Below are positions 1-12,689 of a stretch of 64,000 nucleotides of DNA, one piece after another. The translations under genes and the position numbers were made by a program. The DNA comes from Rhytidiadelphus loreus (lineage: Eukaryota > Streptophyta > Bryopsida > Hypnales > Hylocomiaceae): assembly GCA_947034895.1 (NCBI GenBank), contig OX344764.1:4898001-4962000 (forward strand), read 5' to 3'. The notes below the pieces were generated by a model. It made no database searches, was not told the DNA's origin, and saw only the letters and a list, made by a program, of their open reading frames with translations. Positions within the stretch are counted from its first letter, which is position 1. Each line of letters starts with the position of its first letter.

Positions 1-419
1 AGTTATTTGAACAAAATATCCCCCCAAACTAAGCAATCTATTCTCAAATCATCTAGAATAAGGACTATAGAGCACTTCAAGCTTAATTAAACATTCGTAC
101 AAAGACTTGAGGCTAATTCTTCATTATATAGCAACCTAATTATAATTGACCGTGTTGTAGAAAGTAAAACCTAAATGCAAAATATCTTTATACCATTACA
201 TTGAATGAAGAACTTTCCAGATGTTGGTTCAAAAAATAGAAATATTCCACAAACTTGGCACTTTTAGGTTTAGACCGTGTAGTTTGAAATGTATACCTCT
301 CTTAGATTTCAAATTGTGCACTTTGAAATCTATACCAATCCTAGAAATTGAATGGAAAAATGATGTATGAATACCACCATTTTAATGAAATATGTCATAA
401 AAATTAATTATTTGGACCA

Positions 420-707
420 ATTATAATCTCCTTTTGAACTCTTCAAAAAGCTCAAAATAGCATGAGTCCCAATATGAGCTGCTTCATTTGCTAAGGATTT
501 ATGTGAATTCAAAAGCTCATATCTTGCAATCCACACGGTGGAATTTTCTGAAACTTTTTCCACATGTTCTCAAGTCAGCATATTAAGAGATCCTATGGTT
601 ACATGTGTCCAAAAATGTTTTTTCCTCCAAAATTTGGTACTTGTACTAGAAATGATAGTTTCGGAGCGTTTTTGGTGAAAACATAGCTACGATCCTTTAG
701 GGGTTAA
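420..707. mobile_element. Terminal part of a TTAA/CCCC element
   Basis: The stretch ending GATCCTTTAGGGG at 703, followed by TTAA (704-707), is the reverse complement of the left end of 54538-55455, including CTTGTACTAGAAAT and GGAGCGTTTTTGGTGAAA. CTCCTAAAGGAC follows immediately and may be the start of a second, abutting element. Confidence 0.5.
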
Positions 708-2100
708 CTCCTAAAGGACTATTGTCCCTTTATGGGACAAAATAGATTTTAGGAAGGTTCCTATAAGTTCAATTTATGGTGAAACTTTCTCACAAGATAG
801 AAAATTTGATTAGCTTTCTATAAATATAATTTTTATTTCAATTGGTGCACGGGAGCAAAAGTTATATCATACTTAGCCAAGACTTGAATTTATTGGGTAG
901 AAAAAAAATTCACAAAAAATTTGGATTTAAACTATTTTTTTTCACTCATGTATTGTGTTTTTGTCTTGAAGGAAATACTTTATTCATTCCATTTGGATTT
1001 GTGATGTGAAAGTTACAAACCATCTTGTTTTGTAGGCAATCATAGCATCATTTTAAGAAAATAACATATATGATTCATTTTTAAAGTCAATTTTCACATT
1101 TTGTTTAAGCAATGAGTTCCATAGGCCTAACTTTTATTGTTAGAACAATCTCACTATTTGGATTAGTAAATTCCATCATAGAGCTATTAATGAATTAATT
1201 TTTTGCTCTGTCATGTACTTTCTTCTACTTAACATTTATTTAAAGGATGAAAATCAAGTTATTTTTTTAATTTTAATATTTTCTATATCCTCAAATCATT
1301 TTTTTATGATAATTCTTTTTTAGATTCAAAATTTATTGTGCAAAATTGAAAAGCTAAGAAGATTCAAAGTCTCATAAGTTAGTTGTAGTAGAGAGATTTA
1401 ACTAGTAGATAATTGTCATAACACCGAATATGGCTAAATCCATTGTCAATTTTAGCCCTCACCATTGCTTAAATTCCTAAAGGTTTAGGGGTGTTTTCTA
1501 GAAAATTTGTCAAAAACTACCATTTTTTGCTTTCTTAACCACAATTGAAAATCAAATTTATATCTAAGCTAGGTGTATATATATATATGACACTAGAGTT
1601 AATTTTAAAGTCATGCAGACATTTATGATTTGTTTCTTTCCGTACTTATTTTTAAATGTATTTGAATTCTTACACTACTTGAATGTTTTTAGGAATGACA
1701 ACAAAGCATGACTTATTAAATTAGAAATGCCAACAAGGGATGTTGCATGCAATCTAATCACATCAAGTTGTCTTCTTCCTAAATGGAGGTTTTTGTTCCA
1801 CCCTTGCAAAAGAATACAGTCATCAAACACATACTTGCACCACTTGATAAAGTTTGGTTGTTCATTCTTATTGTCACAAATTAAAGGGGAACCAAAATAA
1901 CCACTAATTAGAGGGACATATACATGGGTAGCAAGCCAACCTTGTAAAGCGAGAATTTGTTGTTTCACTACCAGAAGTATTTGGTCCAAATGAAGACAAA
2001 ATCAACAGAATTTGTGTTGTTTTTTCCTGTAGGTTAGGAACACTTGGTTCAGACTCCTTATTAACACATTTTCTTTTGATTTTCTCTTGGATCGAACACA
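708..2100. other. AT-rich non-genic stretch
   Basis: No coding signal; short ORFs on the minus strand (1675-1989, 1904-2101) lack any recognisable feature. A TATATA run lies near 1577. Confidence 0.5.
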
Positions 2101-2119
2101 ATTAAAAAATAAAAATAAC

Positions 2120-2290
2120 TAAAAAATTGGGGCTGCCCGAAATTTCCGGGTAGGACAAAATTACTATTTATAGAAATTGCCCGCTGCCCGGAATTTTCGG
2201 GCAGCTTCGCCATTAGGCCATTGCCGCCATGGGGGTCGAACTCGAGACCTCCCATTTACAAGCCCCATGAACTAACCACCACACCACCTA
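2120..2290 (-). mobile_element. tRNA-derived SINE-like unit
   Basis: Read on the minus strand, 2290-2234 resembles a tRNA: a TGGTTAGTTCATGG A-box-like motif, then GGTCTCGAGTTCGACCC as a B box. The tail contains two related palindromes (2183-2205, GCTGCCCGGAATTTTCGGGC, and 2132-2153) and ends in an A/T-rich stretch. No target duplication found. Confidence 0.5.
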
Positions 2291-2760
2291 TTGCAACTAT
2301 ATTTCTATTTTGAAATAAAAAATATACTTAACCATTTAAAATTCTATGTTTTTTAGGTCAGCTGACTTTGGTAGACGTTTAGACATAGCAAATTAATTTT
2401 TTTGAAAAAACTTTGAACTAAGAAAAGTTGCTAAATGAATCTAAGATTCATCTCCAAAAATCCGTTTGGGATTTAAATTCTCCAATAAAAAGTTATGGAA
2501 AAAAATCAGAGAGGGTGTTTGAAAATGTAGAAAAAAATGTCCATTTGAACCCCCCCCCTTTGATTTTTTGTCCATAACTTTTGATTGGAGGATTGAAATA
2601 TCAAACGGTTTTTTGGAGATGAAACTTAGCTTCATCTAGCAACTTTTCTTAGTTTTAAGTTTCTTGAAAAAAGTTATTTTACTATTCCTAAATTACTGTT
2701 GAAATCTGCTCAAATTAAAGAAACACCAAATTCCAAAGTTCTTCATTTTTTTCATTTTTG

Positions 2761-2930
2761 AGTTGTTTTTTGGGCACTTGGAAGTGTTGTTTTGCATTTT
2801 TTAGTCGTTTTTTGGGCACTTGGGAGTGCTGTTTTGCATTTCTGAGTTGTTTTTAGGGCATTTGTAGGTGGTGTTTTTAAATTTTTTGAGTGTTTTTTTG
2901 GTGTTTTAAGGTGATGTTTGCAAGTTTTCT
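2761..2930. repeat. 42-bp minisatellite, ~4 units
   Basis: AGTTGTTTTTTGGGCACTTG-type units begin at 2761, 2803, 2845 and about 2889 (the last diverged). It is followed by a TTCCAAAA-rich short-repeat stretch (2945-3012). Confidence 0.75.
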
Positions 2931-3400
2931 AGTATTATTATGGTATTTCAAAAGATTCTAAAAAGATTCCAAAAATTCCAAAAAAATTCCAAAAGATTCC
3001 AAGATTCTAAAAAATGTAACAAAATTATGTTGGTCTTTATTTAACCAACACAAAACATGTTAATGCGGTCTAAAAAATTGTGTTTGATGAGGAAAAATCA
3101 TTTTCATGTTGATTCCAGCAGAAATTTGTTGATTTTGTCTTGGTTTTCACTACTTCTCTAGTAGTGTTTCTTCTTCTCTACCACGTACAAACTAATATAA
3201 AAACTTATTCCCTACTAGAAAGTGGTAAATTTTCCATTCCACAACCTCTCTTTCCTAAATCAAAGTCCTCAATTCCAAACATAAATTTGAATTTTCCAAA
3301 CTTTAATCATCCACGATAAATACCAGTACGCAAAGGCCTACCTCAACACCCATATACCAAAATCAAATCTCCACAAAATCGAATAGTGAAATAGGATCCT

Positions 3401-3471
3401 GTCTTTTGAGTGGATAGTGAGGCAAAGGTGTATTTCACATAATGCACCCCCCTTCCATCCACTCAAAAGAC
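3401..3471. repeat. 15-bp perfect inverted repeat
   Basis: GTCTTTTGAGTGGAT at 3401-3415 and its complement at 3457-3471, with a 41-bp loop. Nothing links it to a gene. Confidence 0.6.
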
Positions 3472-5339
3472 TCCCATAAAAATAAATAAAATAAAATAAT
3501 TTCCCCACTCCATGAATTTTGTGACTAACATTTTTTTGAAATATTTATTACCTCCCACCATCTCCCATTTTGTGATTAAATTTTTTTATTATTGTTCTAC
3601 CACCACCCTCCTCCTATTTGAATTTGAGGGAGTACTTCACAATGCCAAACAATATGGGATATGTGGCACTTCACGTATATACACATATGCAGCTCTATAC
3701 CATACCCTAATCCTGTATCCATATCCGTATCCATATCTCTTGATTTTCAAGATCAATGGTGGGGGGAGGGGAGGGGCATTTTAAACAAAATGACATGTGG
3801 TGGTTCTTAATTTTTCAAGAGTGAGTGGGGCTAACTACATCAAACCCTAATGACTTGATCAAGGAGGAAGCCAAACAACTTGCTTTCAATTTTTATTTAG
3901 ATCGATAGTTAAGGGAGGTAGGGGATTTTCTTGGAGAAGAGGATGCCAAACCAAGTGATCCTATAATCACAAGATCTAGTGAAATTGGGTTATCACTCAC
4001 TAATTTCTTGACATTTTACACTATATAAATATTTCTTGTTATTGTACAAGAATGCAATAATTTTCACCAACCCATAACCACGTGTGTGGCATGGGTTGGT
4101 GCACTAGTTTAGGGCTCGGTTTAGAGAGTCCATGTGCCTCCACATAGACAAGCGATGGGTCATGAGGTAACTTTTCTAGATGAGGCAACCTAATCTCATT
4201 GTTTTGTGTTGAACATTTTGTCTTCTTTCCATTAATATATTACATGATTTTTCTTGAAGCTTCTTCAAGGGATAATTGATTGGAGGAAGTGACAATATTC
4301 ATTATCCATCTAGCTAGTAGATGGTTGAGTATTTAAGGGTTAAAGATTATGGACTCATAGGTTTTTCATGACTATTTTGATTGACAATGCTTTAGAAAAT
4401 ACAAATTTTTATTTAAAGAAAGTTTATATGAAAATTCATATTTTGTTTTGATACAATGTTCAAATAGAGCATGCTACTGTAAAGTGTATTGAAAAGTTTA
4501 TATTTAATAATATATTTATGTTCAATTAATTACTATTAGTGATGATTGAGAGGGCATATACTTTAGTAAGAAGTGACCCCATTCTTGCCCTATTATTTGA
4601 CACACACAATCATTGTTGTTTGTTGTATACATAGTATTTAAGTCATTTAACCATATAAGACTTTACATATTCCAATGATGCATCTACTGTGAAAAAAATT
4701 GGTTATTGAAAGGTGCATCTTGAAGATCATAATGTTTATGCAAGTATATATTAAATGTGGAAGACAAGAATATTGAAGGTACTATGATTCAATGAACAAT
4801 ATATGTGAGGAATTTTTTTTTCAAATTGATTGTAAAGAACTTCAATATTGCATACACTTATGGTTTTAGAAGCTATGCATTTTAGTATGCTAATACAATT
4901 TCTAGTTGTTCATATCATCTTTAATCCCAAAAAACTCTTATATGCAAATTTCTCAAACATTACGGGGAAGGATAGCATACTAAAAATAGTATGTATGTAT
5001 ATATTGTTTTGTTATAATCTCACAACTCCTATACAATTTCATACTCAAAATTGGTACACATACTAATAAGCAAGCTTCTTATGGTTATATTTTGAAAAAA
5101 GAATTCTTTTGCTTCATTGGAGATAGCTATAAGTCCATACTCTTTTTTCATAAAAAAAACACATATGGAAAGGCTTAGGCACTTGGGTGTTAAATACTCA
5201 AAAATGACTCTTTGTACATGCGTTTCACTACCCTGTACAATTTTCAATGATTTTTGGAGTTTGAGATCATTCTACATATTTGATGCTCTTATAAAGGACT
5301 ATACGGGGAAATACATGTACAAACAAATTAGGATCAAGA

Positions 5340-5752
5340 TTAACCCATTAAGGACCGTGGTTGATTTGGGGGGTGGGCAATCCTTTGTATGGCCAATTGG
5401 GAGCAATTTTAAAACTTTTGAATGCAAGTGCCTATCGGAGATCTAACCGTACGGATGGAAGTGTTGCACATGATATAGGGTTTAGCATTAAATTTTTTGG
5501 TGAAGGTGCATTGTGAAGTAAGAATTTTTAGCAAATCTTGGTGTAATTTCAGCCCTTGTTGTCTTGGTTTTTTCAACCCTTTGGCCACATGCCACCTCAG
5601 ATTGGCCTAGTTATTGTCCTAAACTCTTCACTTCTAAATTCCCCAAACCTGTCCCCTTTGCCACGTCATCAAATTTGTTGACATGCTCTCTCTACAAACC
5701 AAAAAGGACCCAAATCGACCACAAAATGGTCGACCAGTCCTTAATGGGTTAA
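5340..5752. mobile_element. TTAA-flanked non-autonomous element (405 bp), piggyBac-like
   Basis: TTAA at 5340-5343 and 5749-5752 flanks 5344-5748, which starts CCCATTAAGGACCG and ends CAGTCCTTAATGGG, an imperfect inverted repeat. No transposase inside. Confidence 0.7.
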
Positions 5753-7634
5753 GAAAAAGGAGAAACCAAAGACATGAAAATATGTCAATAATGCTATGAA
5801 CATAATATTTGAAAAACAACATTTTTGGACTTTCAAATATCATAGTGTACTAAAAATTGTATATTTATAGACCTCAATGGGGCAACTTCTTTCTACAACC
5901 ACCTTTTGTAAATCCAATCTCATGTCTTTTGTATATCTTCCCTTTAGAATTCAACAATAACCAATCTTTTTATAATGACCATGTTATGTTTATTGATCTA
6001 TTTTTTTTTCATTACACTAAACGTATTTACGGCAGGCACGTTTGTATAATTAATTATTGTGATAATCATAATCATGATATGATTAGTGTATATTGTACTT
6101 ACTACCCCTAGCCACATCAAACATTCATGCTTTACCATCCATTTTCAAAGGAATTTGCTACCAGTATGATTTCCAACTATACATATATAGACAAAAAAAA
6201 GTAATCACTTGATGTCTATAAGCAGCTCTGTCATTAGAATAGCCCTATGAGTGTTCAAAGGAAAGGGGAATTTTTGTATAGGTTAAATTTGAAAACATGT
6301 CTCACATTTTGAAGTGGTTAATTTCAATGTATTTTATAATCTCTTCATACTAATTGAGGGTCTCAAATTCCAAATACGAATAATAAAATATTCAAATTTG
6401 ATCATCCCTGGTTAATAAAAATAAGTTTGTGTCTTCCTTTAGGGTGTAAATAATTTAGAACTCCAAAACTTTCCCCTCTATAGAATGCTCATAAAGTCAT
6501 AGGATTAGTTTAAGGAAGTCCAATCTTAAGGATATTTTGAATTTCGAGTCTAGCATTGAAGAGACTTTCAAACAATCTTCTTCACACTAGTCTTCAAACT
6601 CCCTCAAAGTTTATCATCTCCAAAAATTCCCTTTGGCATTATCATATGACATCAATTTATATTTGTTGCAATATCTTACTCTTGATCTTACTAAATGCAA
6701 CTTTCACAAGAATTTCATCTAATTTGAAAATTCAATCAATTTTTAAAGAGTTTTAACTTCATAAAAACATCATTTAAAAAGATATTTTTTAATGTTTTAT
6801 ACCCTTGGTCCTTGGATGTTCTATTTTTAAATTATAGGGTTCTATTAGCTTCTTTGATTGAAACTCTTTTGAAGTTATTAATTTAAGAAGTTACCAAATA
6901 CCATGATATTTATAGAACTAAAATTTGACCAATAAGGTAGACACTCCTTATTCCCTCTCCATACATTTGTGTTCATTTCAAAACAAGAATCTCAAGAAAT
7001 ATATGATTTCCTATCAATTAACCCAAAAGTAATAGGAAATCATATTTGCTCCTAGAATATTGACGTGGCCAAGAGATTGTCACGTCAGAAAATAATAATA
7101 TATAAATAATAATAAAAATTAAATTCATATTTGAAATTTATTTTATTTATTTATTTCAAACAACATTGATTGATCTATAGTAAGGGAAACTAACTTGAAA
7201 TGGCCCTGTAGAGGGGCTAAAATACATCTAATGGCAAGGATATAATTTGGATTGGATTGGGTTCAAAGACAAAATATAATGCATCTATCTTAATGGTAGC
7301 ACATCGAACTCCATTTTGAAGCCTATTTAATTTATAGAGCTCATACATATTGATTTTGTCAAGAATGTACATATGCCATAAACTTTACTTGCATTTTTCT
7401 AACCTTCATAAACACTTGGTATTGTACATTTGTAGATCAATGAAAAAATTTAAGGAGGTTCTCTTATTACATTTTGAATTACATATACAATATTTCACCA
7501 TGGTTATCACCTTTACATTCTTCATAAAAATTTACACTCTACATGAAATTTTGAAATTTGTTGAGGACATTTTATAGTTGATAGGAATTGATACTACAAT
7601 ACCCCAAACCTTTACAAATTCACAATAACTACAA

Positions 7635-7760
7635 TTAACCCCTAAAGGACCAAACAACCTTTTTGCGATTTGGGGCACTTCACTGTGAATAGAAAAATTC
7701 ACTACATTTTTTGAATTTTTGTTTGGATGTGGAGACGAGGAGTACCTTGCCGTTGTATCA
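7635..7760. mobile_element. Lone left terminus of a TTAA/CCCC element
   Basis: TTAACCCCTAAAGGACC at 7635 continues with sequence closely resembling the first ~65 bp of 14923-15665. I did not find its matching right end, so it is probably truncated. Confidence 0.45.
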
Positions 7761-9409
7761 AAACAATTTACAATTGGATGTGCCCGTGAAGAGTAGCACA
7801 AATAGAATAATTTATACTATTAAAAGCAAAATTTCCATTGCAATGCCTAGAGGAGCTTGGGCAACCTCTCACCCTAAGTTTAGACCATGCTACTTCTTTG
7901 ACATTTTTTGAATTCATAAATTGTCACAATGTACAAGGAGGTGGTGGTAGGAAAGCGATTGCTATGTGGCTTCCTTTGGCCTAATGAGTACTTGTCTGTT
8001 GAATGCATAATGAGGAAGAGGTTCCAAACTTGAATTAATTACTGGAATTAGGATAGGACCTAATTTTTAAATTCCCAATCCAACTCCAATCCCAAACCAA
8101 ACCAAACAATTCTTATTTGTAAGTTTAGATTTCAACATTAGATGCAATCGATATGGAATATATTTCCATATTTATTTATTTGTATTTTGTAATCTACATA
8201 TATATTTGTATTTTCATTTGTAATATAGGATGGCATCCTAGTTCCACATCAAATGTCTCTTATTTCCACATCAAATGCCTCCCATTTCCAGATCAGATGG
8301 TTGCAAACTTTGGGTATTTTGGATGCCATCGGGGGTACTTTTAGTTTATCTTCTTCAAATTGGACGGCCATGAATTTTGGTGGTGGAGGACGTTCATTGG
8401 CAAGTTGATAGCATCTTTTCAAGAGACGATTACTCCGAACTAAGGTAGGAGGCTATAAAATGGAGTAGGCATTAAGAATGGCCCCTATAAATGGTTGTAA
8501 AATGGACAAACGGTAGTTCATAAATTGACCTCCATAGTAGTTGAATGAATCAAGGTAAAAAAAACACTATTAATTGCAAGAGCCAATCATTCTCTTTGCT
8601 TTCCCATTTTTCTTTGGAAGTTGCAAGTGAACAATTTATGGAAGACCTAGGGACATAAATAGGGACCTATAACACAACTCCTTTTAAGATGCATAAGTAA
8701 TTCAAAAATGCTTCAAAAAATGGGAAACCACTCAGTGTATTAGATTCCTCTTTTATTTTTATTTGTCTGAAAAATGAGCTAAAAATATTTCTATTTAAGA
8801 AAATACATGAAAAAGGCAAATCAACCCTTAGATGAGCCATTGTTGAGCCTCCTCCCTTAGCACATTTGAAAATAAATCATTCCAAACGCCCAAAGAATCC
8901 ATGGAGTCAATTAATTACTAATTTATCATTTGACAAACTACCATCCCCAAAAGTTCTGATGGCAATATGAGGCAATGGCTTGATTGACATTGGTAGGAAT
9001 GAAGGGTGGAGAAGTCATTTTTATAATCCATTTTCCAACACAAATTTTCAAAGGGTACGGGATAATTTGAAGATGAGAGCTTGACCACTCATTGTCAAAA
9101 TGTAAGAGTTGTATTCAAAGTAGAATTTCAAACCTCATTTTGGCATAATAGAATAACTTTTTCCAAAACTCTTTGAAGTAAGAAAAGTTGGGAAATCAAG
9201 CCAATTTTCATCTCCAAAAAACGATTTGTGATTGTGAGGCTTCAACAAAAAGTTATAGACAAAATTCATAGAGGATATTTGAAAATGTCAAAAAAAAATG
9301 TTCCTTCCAACCCCTTTTTGAAATTTGTCTATAACTTTTGATTGGAGACTTGAAATCTCAAATGTCTATTTAAAGATAAAAGTTAGTTTGATTCCCCAAA
9401 TTTTCTTCA

Positions 9410-10349
9410 CCCCTAAAGGTATTTGATGTTTTCAAGCCCAAAATTGCTTCAAATACTTAAACCCAAAGTAAGGCAAAAATCTTCATCTATATTTATTCAT
9501 TAACAAATTCAACCATAGAATCTTTTAGTTAATTCGTTAAAGTACACACTCTTAAATTTTCAAAATAAGAAACCTTACCTATCGCAAAATCAAGTTACTT
9601 AAATTTCAAAAAGAAGTATTTTCAACTCTTTCCAAATGGTTAGATTTCATCATTCAAACTTTTTATACAAAAATGTGTAGATTCTACAACTTGTTACTCT
9701 CCATAATGTGTTGAAGAAAGAAGTTGGGAATACATAAGGAAGTTTCAAATTTCAAATATTTCATATTCATGCTTTAAAAAATAGTAAGTACAAAGAACTA
9801 GAATGTGATCTAAAATACTAAATTGTTAAGAATTAAGTTATGGAATTGAAAATTGCCAATTCCAATGGTTGAAATTATGTAATGAATGATCTAAACTCAA
9901 TGTTTTTATTTTTTTTCAAAAATATTGAAAATTTCGTTAAATTAAAGACTTCAAAGTTTAATTTAGAGTTTAGATTCAATAACTATCCGCAAACTAAAAC
10001 TCCTTGTAACTTTCATCGCATTGATCAATATAGAATGATTCAAAGATTTCAACATACATACATACATACATATATTTATAAGCCTAGAAAACCAATTTCA
10101 AGATTTTCTTTCTTAAAAGGCGATTTTTATAGCTACTTGGATTGGATGTTGAGAAATGAAAATTACACGACATGCAATAACTTTTTAACCATGTATTCAA
10201 AAGTTATGAAAATTGTTGCGCCTTAAAGCTACTCCTTTGGCACATGTTGTGTGAAAATTTCAAAGGAAAAAAATAAATACTTTGTTTGTAGTGAGTTGCC
10301 CAAAATCACCATGTTGCCCCAAAGTGGTATTTGGACCTTCATGGGTTAA
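9410..10349. mobile_element. TTAA-type element (~936 bp), piggyBac-like, decayed
   Basis: It starts CCCCTAAAGGTATTTG and ends GGACCTTCATGGG followed by TTAA at 10346-10349. The left TTAA is lost (TTCA). Body sequence matches 14923-15665 reversed and part of 54538-55455. It contains a short ACAT microsatellite near 10054-10070. Confidence 0.5.
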
Positions 10350-10779
10350 TTAAGAGTTTCTTGGAAATTTTTATTTTACTAAGGCTTGAAATTCAAATTT
10401 CAACACAATTCCTGCTTTTCACTTAACTATGAGCAGTTGAGCTCCTATTCATTCTAATGTACATATCCCACATGGGTTGTTTTACCTCATTCATCCCACT
10501 TGTATAAATACACTTTTCTATGCATACAAAATAAATAGATTTAAAAGCTATGGGAGATAACTATCAAACATTTTAATTTCCTTGGAATTTAATGCCAAAT
10601 ATCCTAAAATTATAGTTCATGGAGTAGGGAACATCTTCAAAATCAAGGAAAAATTTGTCCATTGGTAGTGATTCAAGATGAGCCGGGCTTCATTGACCTA
10701 ACCAAGTCTCTTCCCATGCTAGGCCCAATAAGGTAGTATACTCATAAACTAACCTTTTATGAGTTGATTGCCTTTGGGG

Positions 10780-11010
10780 GGAAGCTTAAATCCTTGATAT
10801 AATTTCATTAAATTTTCATAGGAAGAAAAATGGAATTGGCATCTAGTCCTCATCGTTTCATATTTTTTAGACCTTTGTGGAATTAGTTATGAATTTTTGA
10901 AGTTGAGATGAAATGGTCACTAAAAGTGACCACCTCTTGAAATGTACACCATTAGAACATTGAAGAAAGAAAAATTTACTTCTTAGAGCATGGTAGCATT
11001 TAGAGCAAAC
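10780..11010. mobile_element. GGTAACAG-family fragment
   Basis: Contains the family body (GGAATTGGCATCTAGTCC, GTGGAATTAGTTATGAAT) and one arm (CCACCTCTTGAAATGTACAC) without clear termini. Strongly decayed. Confidence 0.4.
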
Positions 11011-11589
11011 TACTTTATGCCCAACTACCTTTTCTTTGAGTTTAGACATAGTTCGGCAAAGTTTGATATTTTGGGCAATTTTTTCCTTGTCCTTGTCTTC
11101 CTCTAGATTTAGGTGAAATCTAGAACTCCACCTTTCACATTTTGAAGAAATTAATGTATGTGCAAGCCATAAATTGTTGAAAAAAGGGCTTTGTATGAGA
11201 CTTTTCTTGAAGCTAGTTCCCTATTGGAAATGTTTGGTACATGTTCCTTAATTGAAATGTTATGAATTTTTTTGAACATGTTGCCAACTTTGTCACAAAA
11301 AGAGAGCAAAAAAAGTTCAAGTAAAAAAGTGAAGTTTACTTGTGCAAAAACCTCCCCAAATTAGAGCTTCTTGGAATTTGGATGTCCCTCCAAAACATTT
11401 TTTTCAACTTCAAAATGTGGTCCAAAACTCCCATTTCTTACTACAACATAATGAAGTAGTCTACCACTAAATCTTAAAGTAAGATGCAACAAGATTTCAT
11501 TGGGCATAAAAAATGGCCCATTTTGAGGGTTTTTTTTGGTGAAACATAGTAAAAAAACTTGGGGGTTAAGGAATTGATATATGATTCAT

Positions 11590-11959
11590 TATGGTAGCCG
11601 ACCCATACCTGATCACCCTCCTATTCCTGGCCAATAGACTGTTGGAATCCCAACCATAGGCTGTTTTAGTTCGCAGAGTTCAGGGAGCAATTCTGGCACG
11701 TTATGATTGGTTGCAATGCTGTGAATATTGCAATCAGCCCTTGGTCGACTTTGCAATAGCCTACATCACCATTGTAGGTTGAACAGAATCTTTCACAAAA
11801 AAAATCATAGTAATTACATTTTTTGTAATAAAATTCTGGAAAAATATGCAATCCTTCCAAATACTATTTCTGTACAAGAGGAAAATTTAGCACTCAGAAA
11901 ACCTGTGCTCCAAATATGCGTAATTGCTTAAGTGATCAGGTATGGGGTCGGCTACCATA
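11590..11959. mobile_element. 370-bp TIR element abutting MITE copy A
   Basis: Inverted repeats of 27-28 bp: TATGGTAGCCGACC(C)CATACCTGATCAC at 11590-11616 and its complement at 11932-11959, differing by one base. No ORF. Its last bases overlap the start of the CATTAGATG element, so one inserted at or into the other. Confidence 0.65.
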
Positions 11960-12263
11960 GATGAGATTTCAGGATTTTAAGGGCCGTTTCGGGGCCGTTC
12001 CCGGCGATGTTCCCCCGGCAGTCAAAAAACGCCACTGACAGTTGTTGTTTTTTTGAAATTTTTTTTTTTTTTTTTTTTTAAGTTCTTAAATTGAGAAACA
12101 AAGTTAAATTTTTTTATTTTTTTATTTTTATTTTCGAAAAATCTGACCTGGCCGTCTCTCGGCCAGGTTAGCACAGGCCGGGAACAGCGGATATCGGCGG
12201 TTCTCGGGGGGGGTTCGAGTTGGGAACTCGCAGCCCTCCCCGAGAGCCAAATCACATGTAATG
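11956..12263. mobile_element. CATTAGATG-family MITE, copy A (308 bp)
   Basis: Ends CATAGATGAGATTTC... and ...AAATCACATGTAATG. GC-rich arms flank an A/T homopolymer core. An internal hairpin ACCTGGCC-GTCTCTC-GGCCAGGT lies near 12147-12168. Homologous to copy B in inverse orientation and of the same length. Confidence 0.7.
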
Positions 12264-12689
12264 ATAATCTCTACTACAAGCAGACAACCTATTCTTTCTT
12301 TTTTAAACAAATGGAAATTTCATTCCAAAACAGAAGGAAGCATAGCAACCAAGGCCAAAGAGAGAAAAAACAACCAAAGCCTACTCGAAGTGGACAACAT
12401 TTCATCATAAGGATCTCCTTTTGTAGGGTTTTGGATTCTGTAGTAAATAGGTTGAAAACTTGAAATCACAATAAAAATATATCAAAGAAACTATGATGAA
12501 GCTTTTTTTTTCTTTTTTTTTGGACACAAAGATGCAGCTTTGAGTAGTTGAAGTAAATTATAATCAAGTAACCTATTTGCTGAAAGATATTATGACATAC
12601 ATACATATAGTAATTTTTTCTTTTCTTTTTCTTTTTTCATTTTTACTTCTTTTCATAAACCACAAAAGACTTAAGGGAAAGATGTGTGC

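Larger units (their letters stand above)
3012..9409. other. AT-rich non-genic stretch
   Basis: Apart from the listed inverted repeat and TTAA elements I see only short ORFs without conserved residues, homopolymer tracts and no splice-linked coding series. Confidence 0.5.
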
